From Pseudoselenomonas ruminis (GTDB lineage Bacteria > Bacillota > Negativicutes > Selenomonadales > Selenomonadaceae), in the NCBI RefSeq assembly GCF_008271295.1, contig NZ_VTOY01000007.1:50678-114677 (forward strand): a stretch of 64,000 bases of DNA, given 5' to 3'. The notes beneath the pieces were generated by a model. The model was not told the DNA's origin. It searched no databases and was given only the letters and a program-made list of their open reading frames with translations. A program made the position numbers and the translations under genes. This document shows, one piece after another, positions 27,355 to 37,025 of this stretch. Every line of letters begins with the position of its first letter. Position 1 is the stretch's first letter.

Positions 27355-28695
27355 TTAGCTTGCTACACTCACATCAGCCGGTTTTTCCTGAAAGCAGGAA
27401 TACACAAAGCCGAAGGCAGCCCCGAGCAAGGCCGGAATTACCCAGCCCATGGTAATGCTGTAGAACGGCAGGTACGCCGTCAAAAATTCGTTAACGCCCG
27501 GCAGCTGAATGCTGGCCGCATTGAGGCCATCGATGATGGCAAATACCATCGTGCAGTTCATCGCACCGCGATAGACGCTGCGGCGCCAGTCAATGAAACG
27601 GTCGAACAACGACAGCAGAACAAACACGATAACCAATGGATAAATTCCCACGAGGAACGGAATCGTCAGCGTGATAATCTGAGTCAGACCGACATTGGAA
27701 GCGACAAAGCTGAACAAGATGCTAAAGAGCAGCAGGCGCTCATAGGAAATCTTATTCTTGAAGAGCTTGTTGAAGAACCAGGCCGTACCTGACGTGATAC
27801 CACAGCAAGTGGTAAGGCAGGCCAGCGAAATGATAACGGCCACCAGCAGGTTGCCAGCCGGACCAAAGAAAATCGAGATAGCCGCCGCCAGCAGCTGGCC
27901 GCCATTTTCCGAATGGCCAAGAACGCTGGCACTCGTCGCACCGATATAGGAAAGCGAACCGTAAACCATCGACATCAGCACTACCGTAATAAGACCGGCA
28001 ATCAGGCAAACCTTACCGATTGCCCGGTTAGAGGTAACACCACGCATGCGGATGGCATTGACAACCAGCGTACCGATTGCCAGCGAAGCCAAAAGGTCCA
28101 TCGTCTGATAGCCATCCTGGAAGCCCTGGACAAACGGCGTGTTAATATAAGCTCCCGTCGCATCGAGAATATCTCCGAGCGGCGTCATAAATGCCTTGGC
28201 AAACAGAATAACCAGAAATACCAGCAAAACCGGCGTCAGCATCTTGCCCACGCGGTCAATCAGCTTATTGGGATTCAGCGCCAGATAATACGAAGCAGCG
28301 TAGAAAATTGCCGTATAGATTGCCTGGCCAAGCACCATATTGTCAGCCGTCAGGAACGGACGGATACCGATTTCAAAAGAAACCGCGCCCGTACGCGGCA
28401 TCGCAAACAGCGGTCCAATAGTCAGATAGAGGATGACCAGGAGCATCGTCGCCATCCACGGATACGTCATCTTGCGGATGAATTCGATATATTTTCCACC
28501 CTGCAGGGCAATTGCCGTTATTCCGAGCAGCGGCAGGCCTACGCCCGTCACCAAAAAGCCAATCATTGCCGTCAGCACATGGTCACCAGCGGCCTGACCA
28601 AGAGCCGGCGGAAAGATAAGATTTCCAGCACCGAAGAAGATGGAGAACATCATGAACCCGACGGTTAAGATTTCTCCCTTAGACATTTGATTCAT
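27355..28695 (-). CDS. brnQ: Branched-chain amino acid carrier BrnQ (LIVCS family)
   Basis: Membrane transporter of about 446 residues with 12 or so helices, importing Leu, Ile and Val with sodium or protons. The LIVCS signature FMMFSIFFGAGNLIFPPALG occurs near the N-terminus. The start at 28695 (MNQMSKGE) has an AAAGGGTG site; the longer frame lacks one. A promoter and an attenuator-like hairpin precede it. Confidence 0.93.
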   Translation of the reverse strand: MNQMSKGEILTVGFMMFSIFFGAGNLIFPPALGQAAGDHVLTAMIGFLVTGVGLPLLGITAIALQGGKYIEFIRKMTYPWMATMLLVILYLTIGPLFAMPRTGAVSFEIGIRPFLTADNMVLGQAIYTAIFYAASYYLALNPNKLIDRVGKMLTPVLLVFLVILFAKAFMTPLGDILDATGAYINTPFVQGFQDGYQTMDLLASLAIGTLVVNAIRMRGVTSNRAIGKVCLIAGLITVVLMSMVYGSLSYIGATSASVLGHSENGGQLLAAAISIFFGPAGNLLVAVIISLACLTTCCGITSGTAWFFNKLFKNKISYERLLLFSILFSFVASNVGLTQIITLTIPFLVGIYPLVIVFVLLSLFDRFIDWRRSVYRGAMNCTMVFAIIDGLNAASIQLPGVNEFLTAYLPFYSITMGWVIPALLGAAFGFVYSCFQEKPADVSVAS

Positions 28696-28759
28696 ACTAA
28701 CACCCTTTTCTTTTTGCAAAGAACCCGTTTGTCCTTTTGCAGTGAACATTCTCGAGCAC

Positions 28760-28793
28760 AAAAAAATTCATGTCCAAACCGAGCGAACATGAA
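28760..28793 (-). terminator. Terminator-like hairpin in the brnQ leader
   Basis: TTCATGTTC and GGACATGAA form a 9-bp stem followed by T7 on the minus strand. It lies between the brnQ promoter and start codon, so it should stop transcription unless relieved. Confidence 0.65.
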
Positions 28794-28824
28794 CGAGGCC
28801 CTGTCTTTCTTAAGCGATAAATGC

Positions 28825-28854
28825 ATTATAGCATAAATGTACTTTACAATGCAA
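28825..28854 (-). promoter_or_regulatory. Promoter of brnQ
   Basis: -35 TTGCAT, 18-nt spacer, extended -10 TGCTATAAT on the minus strand. Transcription would start near 28818, about 25 nt before the leader hairpin. Confidence 0.6.
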
Positions 28855-28968
28855 CATTCAATTTCTTTGTCCACTGTAAATGTGTAAACTTACGTTTTTT
28901 TTCTTTTTTTGCTATACTATGCTATACTGATCATAAAATCGCGAGCATTACAAAGGAGGATTCATAAT

Positions 28969-29436
28969 ATGGCTGAAGAACAAGCTGAACAGGAAAACGT
29001 CCCCGCTAAAAATACAAATGAACAAGAACTTGACCCTATTGTCACGCAGGCGCATGGCGTGCAGCAGCAGGTAAAAATGGAAATCCTCAAAATGATACAC
29101 AGTGGCGAAAGCCCCTTCGACATCATCTATCATATTGCCAAACGCCTTGAAGATGTATCCGGCGAACCAGGCTATGCCAAATACGTGGAAGACCAGATCC
29201 GCGCCGTTTACGGTTTTGCCCTCGAACATGTAAAACCAATGAAGGATGAACTGCACGAAGTCGAAGAACGCCTCAAGCGAATTGAAAAGTCTTACGAAAA
29301 TCCGGATTTCACCGAAGAGGAACACATCCGCATCGGCTTTGCCATCAACCGCCACAAGAAAAACATCGAACGCCTCAAGGTCATGATTCAAAAAGCCGAG
29401 GCCGACCATGACGATATGACCATCGTCAAAAATTAA
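28969..29436 (+). CDS. Hypothetical helical protein, 155 residues
   Basis: Not recognised. The start is fixed by a strong AAAGGAGG site at 28969. The product is acidic and helical, with a predicted coiled coil in the C-terminal half (KDELHEVEERLKRIEK and RHKKNIERLKVMIQKAE). No signal peptide or membrane helix. It is a single plus-strand gene among minus-strand ones, with its own terminator. Confidence 0.78.
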   Translation: MAEEQAEQENVPAKNTNEQELDPIVTQAHGVQQQVKMEILKMIHSGESPFDIIYHIAKRLEDVSGEPGYAKYVEDQIRAVYGFALEHVKPMKDELHEVEERLKRIEKSYENPDFTEEEHIRIGFAINRHKKNIERLKVMIQKAEADHDDMTIVKN

Positions 29437-29466
29437 AAAAGGAGCGCAGCATCGCGCTCCTTTTTT
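29435..29466. terminator. Bidirectional terminator
   Basis: GGAGCGC-AGCATC-GCGCTCC flanked by A6 and T6, shared by the convergent genes on either side. Confidence 0.9.
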
Positions 29467-32092
29467 ATTCCAACAGGGTAAATTCCTGTTCAAATTTTGC
29501 TACTTCTTCCGGATTTATTGCCCGCAGACGTTCCCGGATTGCTTTTAACTGTGCCCTCTCCCTGGCCAGCGGCGTAATATCCTCCATGACCAGATAGAGA
29601 AGCGTCCGCATGTTTTCGGCACAGATGACGCTGGCCCGCATCCGCACCCATACCACGCTGCCATTGCTGCAGCGGCGGCGTATCTCAGCTTCACAGCCAT
29701 TCTTCTTATCGACCGCTTCGCGGATTAACTGCCAGAACTTCTCCTGGTCTTCCGGCATAATCCGGTCCATAATCTCATTGTCAGGGCCATAAACCTTCTC
29801 GCGCGGGTCGCCGAACAGTTTAAAATACCCATCGTTGACACGCAGGATTTCCAGACTGCTGCCCACGAGCTCATAGAGCCCGATTGCTCCGCCCGAACTG
29901 TTGAACAGCACCGTCAGCTGTGCCGACATAGTCATCATATCAACCGTTTCATCGGTTCCCAGATGCACCAATACCGGGTCGCTGCTATACCCCTGGTCAA
30001 CCAGACCCTCATAGACATCCACCGGCACCGGCTTGGAATAGAAGAATCCCTGAACGCATTCACAGCCAATAGTCCGCAGGAAATCTGCCTGCTGCTGGGT
30101 CTCTACGCCCTCGGCAATAACCGGTATATGCAGCCATTTAGCCATACGAACCACAGAATTCAATATATTGCCACCGCGGCCATTATCTTCTTTATCACTA
30201 TCCGCCAGGAACTTGAGGTCAATCTTTAATATATCGACCGGCATGTCCTTGAGCATGTTAAGTGACGAATACCCGCTGCCAAAGTCATCCATCAGAATGG
30301 GGAAACCTTTTCCCTGCAGCTGTTTGGCAATCTCGATAATCTGCTGCGGATTCTCCACATAAGCGCTTTCCGTAAGCTCCAATTCCAGATAGCGCGGCGG
30401 AATCCGGTATTTCCGGATGAGATTTTCAAAGACCTGTACAATGTTGGGACTGTACAAGTCAATGCGTGATACATTAACAGAAATCGGCAGTATAGGCCGA
30501 CCTTTGTCCATATCCTCCCGCAGGAGCTGGCAAGCCCGTTCCCAGACATATTTATCCAGCTGATAAATAAAACCGTTCTGCTCAAAAACCGGAATGAACT
30601 TCGCGGGCGAAATAAATCCCAGCTGAGGATGAAGCCAGCGAACCAAAGCCTCAGCACCTATGACCTTCTCACTCATGAGTTCGTACTTCGGCTGCAAATA
30701 GACCAGGAACTCGCCCCGCTGCAGCGAACCATGCATATTATTTACGATGACCTGTTCATTGACAATACATTCGCGCATGTCTTCATCGTATTCCCCACAG
30801 AGCACCAGCCCGTTGTGCTGGGCGCGGGAAAGTCCCATCGATGCACGGTCCATCATCGTTGTCACCGAAAGTTCCGGGTCCCGTACCGTATAGACACCAA
30901 AATAGAATTCGATACGATAATCGAGCGCAAAGGATTCGGCCAGCATTTGCAGCGAATGAATGAGATGCTCCCGGACATTGTTTTCCGTCGGATAGCAAAG
31001 CAGGAAATTATCCGCATAAAGCCTGCCATACGCACAGGGATCCAAACGGATACTCTTCAGGAAATGCGCCACATATTTCAAAAGCTTATCGCCGGTTTCC
31101 TCACCAAAAAGGTCATTGATAACCTTGAAACGGGCAATGTTGAAACGCATGATTTCAAACTCAGTATGAGGATTCTCCTCAAGAATTTCCGCCGTCCGCC
31201 GGCAAAAAGCCTTCTTATTATATAACCCTGTCAAACGGTCATGACGAAGGTTGTACAAAAACGTCGCGTGGGTCTGTTTGAGTGGTGACAGATTCGTGAT
31301 TACCGCGTTGAACGTTCCCACGCCTGTCGCCTTATCGAAAACATAGCGGCCGCATTCCATACACCAGATATAACTGCCATCCTGACGGCCTAACCGGTAC
31401 TCAACCTGATAGGTATCGGTTTTGAGCAGCTGCCGTTTTATTTCCGCCCGGCTCGGCTGGAAATCATCCGCATGGATAATCCGCTGGATTTGCCCCTCAA
31501 GGCTGGCACCAAAATCCGCACTCGACACATATCCCAGCATCCGCCACAACTCATCGCTGTAATAATCAAGCGGCAGGCCCTTATCCGGACGATACTGGAC
31601 ATAGGCGCAATTGACATAAGAGGAAACCATATCCACAATTTCCTCCATCGTGGATTCGTTTTCCCCGCCGCGATTGAGCAGCCGCGAACTTACCACCTGA
31701 TAGGTCAATTCCTGACGCATATCCCGCTGAAAATGCATGCCGCAAATCTGCCGCCCGGCCTCGGTATCGCGATAGATTACCAAGACCTGATGCATGTTGC
31801 GCATGCGCTCATTCGTCGAATAGACTACATTGGCACGGATAGTCAGCCCTTCACCGGTATTACTTTCGACGCATTTCAGCTTCGTGACACGGCAGGAATC
31901 AATATCCTGATGCATCTTCCGCAGGAGTTGTTCTGCCTTTACCTTCCCCGTCGCATAAGTCTCAGAATGAATACCAAAAAGAATGACATCCTCCGTAAAT
32001 AATTTCTGGATGTCGGTGATATTGCCAAACTCGTAGTATTCTCTCAATATTCTTTTCGTCAAGACGACGGTCTTGCTTTGATCCATCAACAT
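29465..32092 (-). CDS. NTF2-like/PAS/degenerate GGDEF/EAL/PAS signalling protein
   Basis: Multidomain cytosolic protein of about 875 residues. In order: a SnoaL/NTF2-like domain (about 5-130), a PAS domain (about 160-270), a GGDEF domain (about 280-430) whose active motif reads RLYADNF, an intact EAL domain (about 455-705) and a C-terminal PAS domain. The EAL part keeps EALVRW, NVS, ELTES, DDFGSGYSSL, KID and AEGVET. The likely activity is c-di-GMP hydrolysis tuned by the sensory domains, with the GGDEF acting as a regulatory rather than catalytic unit. The start at 32092 follows GAAAGGA. Confidence 0.9.
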   Translation of the reverse strand: MLMDQSKTVVLTKRILREYYEFGNITDIQKLFTEDVILFGIHSETYATGKVKAEQLLRKMHQDIDSCRVTKLKCVESNTGEGLTIRANVVYSTNERMRNMHQVLVIYRDTEAGRQICGMHFQRDMRQELTYQVVSSRLLNRGGENESTMEEIVDMVSSYVNCAYVQYRPDKGLPLDYYSDELWRMLGYVSSADFGASLEGQIQRIIHADDFQPSRAEIKRQLLKTDTYQVEYRLGRQDGSYIWCMECGRYVFDKATGVGTFNAVITNLSPLKQTHATFLYNLRHDRLTGLYNKKAFCRRTAEILEENPHTEFEIMRFNIARFKVINDLFGEETGDKLLKYVAHFLKSIRLDPCAYGRLYADNFLLCYPTENNVREHLIHSLQMLAESFALDYRIEFYFGVYTVRDPELSVTTMMDRASMGLSRAQHNGLVLCGEYDEDMRECIVNEQVIVNNMHGSLQRGEFLVYLQPKYELMSEKVIGAEALVRWLHPQLGFISPAKFIPVFEQNGFIYQLDKYVWERACQLLREDMDKGRPILPISVNVSRIDLYSPNIVQVFENLIRKYRIPPRYLELELTESAYVENPQQIIEIAKQLQGKGFPILMDDFGSGYSSLNMLKDMPVDILKIDLKFLADSDKEDNGRGGNILNSVVRMAKWLHIPVIAEGVETQQQADFLRTIGCECVQGFFYSKPVPVDVYEGLVDQGYSSDPVLVHLGTDETVDMMTMSAQLTVLFNSSGGAIGLYELVGSSLEILRVNDGYFKLFGDPREKVYGPDNEIMDRIMPEDQEKFWQLIREAVDKKNGCEAEIRRRCSNGSVVWVRMRASVICAENMRTLLYLVMEDITPLARERAQLKAIRERLRAINPEEVAKFEQEFTLLE

Positions 32093-32232
32093 GCGTCCTT
32101 TCGGTGATTTGAACAGCTTCATCCGTTAGGATAACCTACTGCTATCAATTAACAATAATTATAGCATAATTCTTTTAAAAAATGTTAATAAATGTTACAA
32201 AAGTAGATTAATTAATACATTATCCTGCCAAT

Positions 32233-32272
32233 AAAAAAGAAGCCCTTCCAATTTAGCCGGAAGGGCTTCTTT
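32233..32272 (-). terminator. Terminator after the 3D-domain gene
   Basis: AAGAAGCCCTTCC pairs with GGAAGGGCTTCTT (13 bp), followed by a T-rich tract on the minus strand. Confidence 0.9.
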
Positions 32273-32284
32273 ATGAATTGACAA

Positions 32285-33103
32285 TCAGTCTAATACGTAG
32301 ACCTGTACATCGCGGCGGCCAAAGTTCATGCACTCACTATAAGTTTCCATGCAAAGGTCAATGCGTTCACCACGGATTGCGCCGCCCGTATCAGCAGCAA
32401 TAGCAACGCCATAACCCGGGATATATACGCGGGACCCCAGCGGAATGACCCGCGGGTCAACCGCAACTACGCCGCGCGTAGCCGGAATTCCCATTGCCGT
32501 AAGGCCCTCCGGGCTGCCATCCGTTGGCAGGTAAGCCGTTGCTTCCATCGTATAGACAGCGCGATAGCTCGTCGAGCCATTCTCCGTCTGTACTTTGGGT
32601 TTCATCATTTCTTCACGCTTCAGAGCCAATGCCTGAAGTTTAGCGGCATTGTCTTTAACAACTATGTCTAAGTTCTCCTCAATTTTCGTATCCAGCCCCG
32701 GAGCCGCTTCAACGTCTTCCAGGTTGTAGCCCAACTCGATAAGGGCGTCTCCTACGGTCTGTTTGCTGGTCATAACTTCCTTTTTCTGACCTTCGTACGA
32801 TACAGTTACCGGGACCGCACGGTAAACTGTGATTTTCGTGTTCCTATCATTGATTTTTTCCATATGGAATTCATCATTGGCGCTAAGTTTCACGCCAGCC
32901 CGCGAAAGGATGTAATCCGGGCTCGTATGGGTTGTGTTCGTAGTAATAGTACGTCCATCTACTTCGATGGACACCTGGTGTATATTCGTTGGAATTGTAT
33001 TGCGGGTAAAACCCGTCGTCATCATCATCATGGCCGCCAGCATAAAGCAAAGCACCATTTTCTTTTCTTTTTTGTTGAATGTAATAAGTTTCGTTAAACT
33101 CAT
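32285..33103 (-). CDS. Exported 3D-domain protein with DUF348 repeats (YabE-like)
   Basis: Cell-envelope protein of 272 residues, probably a peptidoglycan-acting enzyme. A signal peptide or anchor (about 16-33) is followed by two DUF348-type modules (about 42-95 and 96-150), a linker, and a C-terminal 3D domain. The three Asp of the 3D domain are visible in VAVDPRVIPLGSRVYI, AADTGGAIRGERIDLC and the final segment. The 3D fold is shared with MltA-like lytic transglycosylases. It lies after tatD, as yabE does in Bacillus. Confidence 0.9.
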   Translation of the reverse strand: MSLTKLITFNKKEKKMVLCFMLAAMMMMTTGFTRNTIPTNIHQVSIEVDGRTITTNTTHTSPDYILSRAGVKLSANDEFHMEKINDRNTKITVYRAVPVTVSYEGQKKEVMTSKQTVGDALIELGYNLEDVEAAPGLDTKIEENLDIVVKDNAAKLQALALKREEMMKPKVQTENGSTSYRAVYTMEATAYLPTDGSPEGLTAMGIPATRGVVAVDPRVIPLGSRVYIPGYGVAIAADTGGAIRGERIDLCMETYSECMNFGRRDVQVYVLD

Positions 33104-33228
33104 TGAAAGCCCCCTTTAAATTTTGCGTGAAGAACTTCAAGAAGTATACCATGTGGCAAACTTGCTTGTCAAATCCAACGTATCTATTCTCCCACTTTAC
33201 GCTGAAAACAAGCTGAAAAATGGGAATA

Positions 33229-33274
33229 GAAAAGTGGTGGAGGCCTCTTTTGTGAGGTCGTCCACCACTTTTGC
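33229..33274 (-). terminator. Terminator after tatD
   Basis: AAAGTGGTGGA and TCCACCACTTT pair around an inner CCTC/GAGG stem, 24 nt past the tatD stop. Confidence 0.8.
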
Positions 33275-33297
33275 TAAAAATCCATGATTTTCGGGGC

Positions 33298-34071
33298 TTA
33301 AAGCCCGTATAATTCCTCCGCATTCTGTGAGGTTTGTTTTGCCACGGTTTCCAACGAAATTCCCTTGATTTCGGCTACTTTCTCCGCCACAAAACGGACG
33401 AAAGCGGGTTCATTTTGTTTGCCCCGCATGGGAACCGGGGCCATATAAGGTGCATCGGTCTCCACCAAAAGGCGTTCCAGTGGAAATTTCTGAACGATTT
33501 CCGGCAGTTTGGCAGCATTTTTAAACGTCAGCGGCCCATCTACGCCGATGTACCACCCGAGCTTCAACAGCTCCTGCGCCATTTCGAAACTGCCCGAAAA
33601 ACAATGCATAACACCACGGATTCCCCTGCCCTCGCGCTTGAGAATCGAAAGGGTATCCCCATGGGCCTCCCGGTCATGAACACAGACCGGCAGATGGAGC
33701 TGGCGGGCCAAATCGAGCTGGCGGATAAATACCTGCTGTTGCAGCTGGCGCTTTTCCTGGTCTTTTTCCCAGTAGTAGTCCAGCCCGATTTCACCGATTG
33801 CTACGACCCGTGGCTCTTCCGTCCAGGCGGCCAGCTGGTCATCGTCACGGCTGGTCATGGGAAAGGCTTCCTCCGGATGAATGCCGACACCGGCATAAAC
33901 GCCCTCATAGGCCGCTGCTAGTTCCACCGCTTTCGCGGAGGACTCGAGTGTATCGCCCATATTGATGAGACGCGTCACACCATTTTCCCGGGCCCGTTCG
34001 ATTGCTTCCTGCTCATGCCCGCTGAATTTCGCATCATTGAGATGCGTATGGGTATCGACGAGCTCTATCAT
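33298..34071 (-). CDS. tatD: TatD-family metal-dependent DNase
   Basis: TIM-barrel hydrolase of 257 residues. Metal-ligand motifs are DTHTHLN (5-11), IGEIGLDYYW (about 94-103), CVHDREA, MHCFSGS and the C-terminal LVETDAPYM. TatD proteins act as 3'-5' exonucleases in DNA repair. The start overlaps the metG stop by 4 bp, so the two are coupled. Confidence 0.94.
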   Translation of the reverse strand: MIELVDTHTHLNDAKFSGHEQEAIERARENGVTRLINMGDTLESSAKAVELAAAYEGVYAGVGIHPEEAFPMTSRDDDQLAAWTEEPRVVAIGEIGLDYYWEKDQEKRQLQQQVFIRQLDLARQLHLPVCVHDREAHGDTLSILKREGRGIRGVMHCFSGSFEMAQELLKLGWYIGVDGPLTFKNAAKLPEIVQKFPLERLLVETDAPYMAPVPMRGKQNEPAFVRFVAEKVAEIKGISLETVAKQTSQNAEELYGL

Positions 34072-36002
34072 TTTACGACTGCTCCTACCGGCATATCTAC
34101 GGACAGGACTTTCAAGTCATCTCCTGCCGATGCAGCCAGAACCATGCCATGGGAAACTACGCCACGGATTTTCGCCGGCTTAAGGTTTACCACCATAACA
34201 ACATTTTTGCCGATGAGGTCGGCCGGTGCATAGTGTTTCGCAATGCCCGATACCAGTTCGCGCTGTTCCGAACCCAGGTCAACCTTGAGTTTCAGCAGCT
34301 TTTCCGTTTCCGGAACCGGCTCTGCGGCAAGGACCTTAACAACGCGGAGCTGCACTTTGCTGAATTCATCAAAGGTGACTTCGCCGTTATCGGCTTTCTT
34401 TTCTGCCTTTTTTTCCTTTTTCTGCTTAGGCTGTTTGGCCTGTTTCGACTGTTCCTCTTTCTCGACTTCAATGCGCGGGAAGAGCTGCTCCGGTGTGCCA
34501 ACCTTGAGGTCAGCCGGCGTGCCGCCCCACTGGCGGATATCGTCGAGCTGGACTTCTGCGAAAGCCTGCGGCAGATTGAGCTGCTGCCAGATGCGCTCAG
34601 CCGTGACCGGCATGAACGGCGCAATCAGCACGCTGATATGACGCAGGGATTCAACGAGGTTGTACATGACATTTGCCAATTCCTGTTTCTTCGTCTCATC
34701 CTTAGCCAGTGCCCAAGGTGCCGTCTCGTCAATATATTTGTTGGCACGGCTGATGAACGCCCAAACCTTTTTGATGGTAAGCGACAATTCCATCTTCTGC
34801 ATATTCTCGTCAAAGAACTTGACCGTCTCATCGGCATCGGCCTTCAGGGATTTATCGATGTCACTCTCGCCCTGCGGAGCCAGCACCACACCGTCCTGGA
34901 ACTTGCCAATCATATTGAGCGTACGGTGCAGCAGGTTGCCCAGGTCGTTAGCCAGGTCGCTGTTGATGCGCTGAATCAGGGCATCACGCGAGAAGTTGCC
35001 GTCCTGACCCAGATTGATTTCGCGGAGCAGGAAGTAGCGGATAGCATCGGCACCAAATTCTTCGATAAGGCCAATCGGATCTACGACATTGCCCTTGGAC
35101 TTCGACATTTTGTCGCCATCGACAATCAGCCAGCCATGGCCATAAACCTTCTTCGGCAGCGGCAGATCCAGCGCCATCAGGATGCACGGCCAAATGATGG
35201 TATGGAAGCGGACGATTTCCTTGCCGACGAGATGCAGGTCAGCCGGCCAGAATTTGTTGAACTTCTCCGGGTCATCGAGGAAGCCAATCGGCGTCAGGTA
35301 ATTCGTCAGTGCATCGAACCAAACGTAGATAACGTGTTTTTCATCGATAGGAACCGGGATACCCCAATCAAACGACGTACGCGAAATGCAGAGGTCTTCG
35401 AGGCCCTGTTTGATGAAGTTTATCATCTCGTTGCGGCGGGATGCCGGCTGGATGAAATCCGGATGCGTCTCGATGTAATCGAGAATCTTATCCTGATAGT
35501 TGCTCATCTTGAAGAAGTACGCTTCCTCGGAGACTTCCTGAACCGGGCGGTGGCAGTCCGGGCAGCAGCCGTTTTCATCGAGCTGATGCTCCGTCCAATA
35601 GCTCTCACACGGCGTGCAGTAAAGCCCCTTGTAGGAACCTTTATAGATATCGCCCTTGGCATAGATGCGGCGGAAGATTTCCTGAACCACTTTCTCATGA
35701 CGTTTCTGAGTCGTACGGATGAAGTCATCATTGCTGATGTTCAAGAGTTTCCAGAGGTTCTGGAAACCGGCAACGATTTTATTCGTGTATTCGATTGGCG
35801 TTACGCCTTCCGCCTCAGCCTTCTCCTGGATTTTCTGTCCATGTTCATCGGAACCGGTCAGAAAGAAAACGTCCTCACCAGCCAGACGATGGAAGCGCGC
35901 AATAGAATCCGCAATCGTCGTGCAATAAGCATGACCGATATGCAGCTTGGCACTCGGATAATAAATCGGTGTCGTAATGTAAAATGGTTTTTTCTCTGTC
36001 AT
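34068..36002 (-). CDS. metG: Methionyl-tRNA synthetase
   Basis: Class I synthetase of 644 residues that charges tRNA-Met. It has the HIGH motif (KLHIGHAY, about 14-21), a zinc knuckle (CTPCESYW...CCPDC, about 125-150), KMSKS in DGDKMSKSKGN, the anticodon-binding helical domain and a C-terminal tRNA-binding (EMAP/Trbp111-like) domain after a Lys-rich linker. No T-box is seen upstream. Confidence 0.97.
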   Translation of the reverse strand: MTEKKPFYITTPIYYPSAKLHIGHAYCTTIADSIARFHRLAGEDVFFLTGSDEHGQKIQEKAEAEGVTPIEYTNKIVAGFQNLWKLLNISNDDFIRTTQKRHEKVVQEIFRRIYAKGDIYKGSYKGLYCTPCESYWTEHQLDENGCCPDCHRPVQEVSEEAYFFKMSNYQDKILDYIETHPDFIQPASRRNEMINFIKQGLEDLCISRTSFDWGIPVPIDEKHVIYVWFDALTNYLTPIGFLDDPEKFNKFWPADLHLVGKEIVRFHTIIWPCILMALDLPLPKKVYGHGWLIVDGDKMSKSKGNVVDPIGLIEEFGADAIRYFLLREINLGQDGNFSRDALIQRINSDLANDLGNLLHRTLNMIGKFQDGVVLAPQGESDIDKSLKADADETVKFFDENMQKMELSLTIKKVWAFISRANKYIDETAPWALAKDETKKQELANVMYNLVESLRHISVLIAPFMPVTAERIWQQLNLPQAFAEVQLDDIRQWGGTPADLKVGTPEQLFPRIEVEKEEQSKQAKQPKQKKEKKAEKKADNGEVTFDEFSKVQLRVVKVLAAEPVPETEKLLKLKVDLGSEQRELVSGIAKHYAPADLIGKNVVMVVNLKPAKIRGVVSHGMVLAASAGDDLKVLSVDMPVGAVVK

Positions 36003-36164
36003 GGAAAATGATCCTCCTTATAATAAACCCGCTAATGATTCGGGTTTTGGTCTATCTTTTCTATTATAACGCCATTGTTCAAATTTTGCCAAAGGCAAAA
36101 TCTTCCAATTAGCATTTCAGCTTTGCCATAGGCAAGGCCGTCACCTGATGACACGTTTTTACCG

Positions 36165-37025
36165 TCACTGTTCTTCTGCCGCCAGCATTGCCTGATAGAC
36201 ATCCCGGCGGCTCAGGCCCAATTTCTTGGCCGTTTCCCGCATCGCCGACTTCTTATCCAGACCGTCCGCCATCAACTGCCCGCAAAGCGTCACGGGATCC
36301 TGCGGCAGCTGCTCGTCTTCCGCGCCCAGCTCATCCTCACTGGCGCCTTCCACCACAATGACATATTCTCCCCGCGGGTCGTTTTCCTGATAGTACGCCA
36401 AAAGTTCCTGCAAACTGCCCCGGCGGAACTCCTCGAACTTTTTGGTAAGCTCGCGTCCGAGCACCGCCCGACGGTTTCCGAGCCCCGCCTCAAGCTGCTT
36501 GAGCGTCGCCTTCAAGTGATGCGGTGCTTCATAAAAGATCAACGTCCCCTCATAGCCTTTGACCCGTGCCAGCGTCTCCTGCTGTTTTTTTGCCGTCTTG
36601 GGCAAAAAGCCCACAAACGTAAACAAGGTCGTATCGAGCCCCGAGCAAATCAGCGCCGACAGCCCGGCATTGCATCCCGGCAGCGGCGACACGCGAATGC
36701 CTGCCTCAATCGCCAGCTCGGCCAGATGGCTGCCGGGGTCGCAAATCCCCGGAAGCCCCGCATCGCTGACACAGACCAGGTCATGCCCCTGCTGCAGGTA
36801 TTCAATGAGTTCCGGCCCCTTGGTAAATTTATTATGCTCGTGATAACTGGTCAGCTTCGTATGAATATCAAAATGCGTCAACAGCTGACGCGTATGCCGC
36901 GTATCCTCGGCCGCAATCAGCTCCACTTGCCCGAGCATGCGCACGGCCCGGTAAGTCATATCTTCCAAATTGCCGATTGGCGTCGCACACAGATAGAGCG
37001 TCCCCATCGTCTCTTCGCTACTCAT
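36165..37025 (-). CDS. rsmI: 16S rRNA (cytidine-1402-2'-O)-methyltransferase RsmI
   Basis: SAM-dependent methyltransferase of 286 residues with the tetrapyrrole-methylase fold. Motifs: LYLCATPIGNLEDMTYRA (N-terminus), AAEDTRHTRQLL, VCVSDAGLPGICDPG and FVGFLPK. The C-terminal tail has the usual helical extension (KKSAMRETAKKLGLSRRDVY). It overlaps trmN6 by 4 bp. The downstream gap (36003-36164) carries two short GCC/GGC hairpins but no clear terminator. Confidence 0.95.
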   Translation of the reverse strand: MSSEETMGTLYLCATPIGNLEDMTYRAVRMLGQVELIAAEDTRHTRQLLTHFDIHTKLTSYHEHNKFTKGPELIEYLQQGHDLVCVSDAGLPGICDPGSHLAELAIEAGIRVSPLPGCNAGLSALICSGLDTTLFTFVGFLPKTAKKQQETLARVKGYEGTLIFYEAPHHLKATLKQLEAGLGNRRAVLGRELTKKFEEFRRGSLQELLAYYQENDPRGEYVIVVEGASEDELGAEDEQLPQDPVTLCGQLMADGLDKKSAMRETAKKLGLSRRDVYQAMLAAEEQ

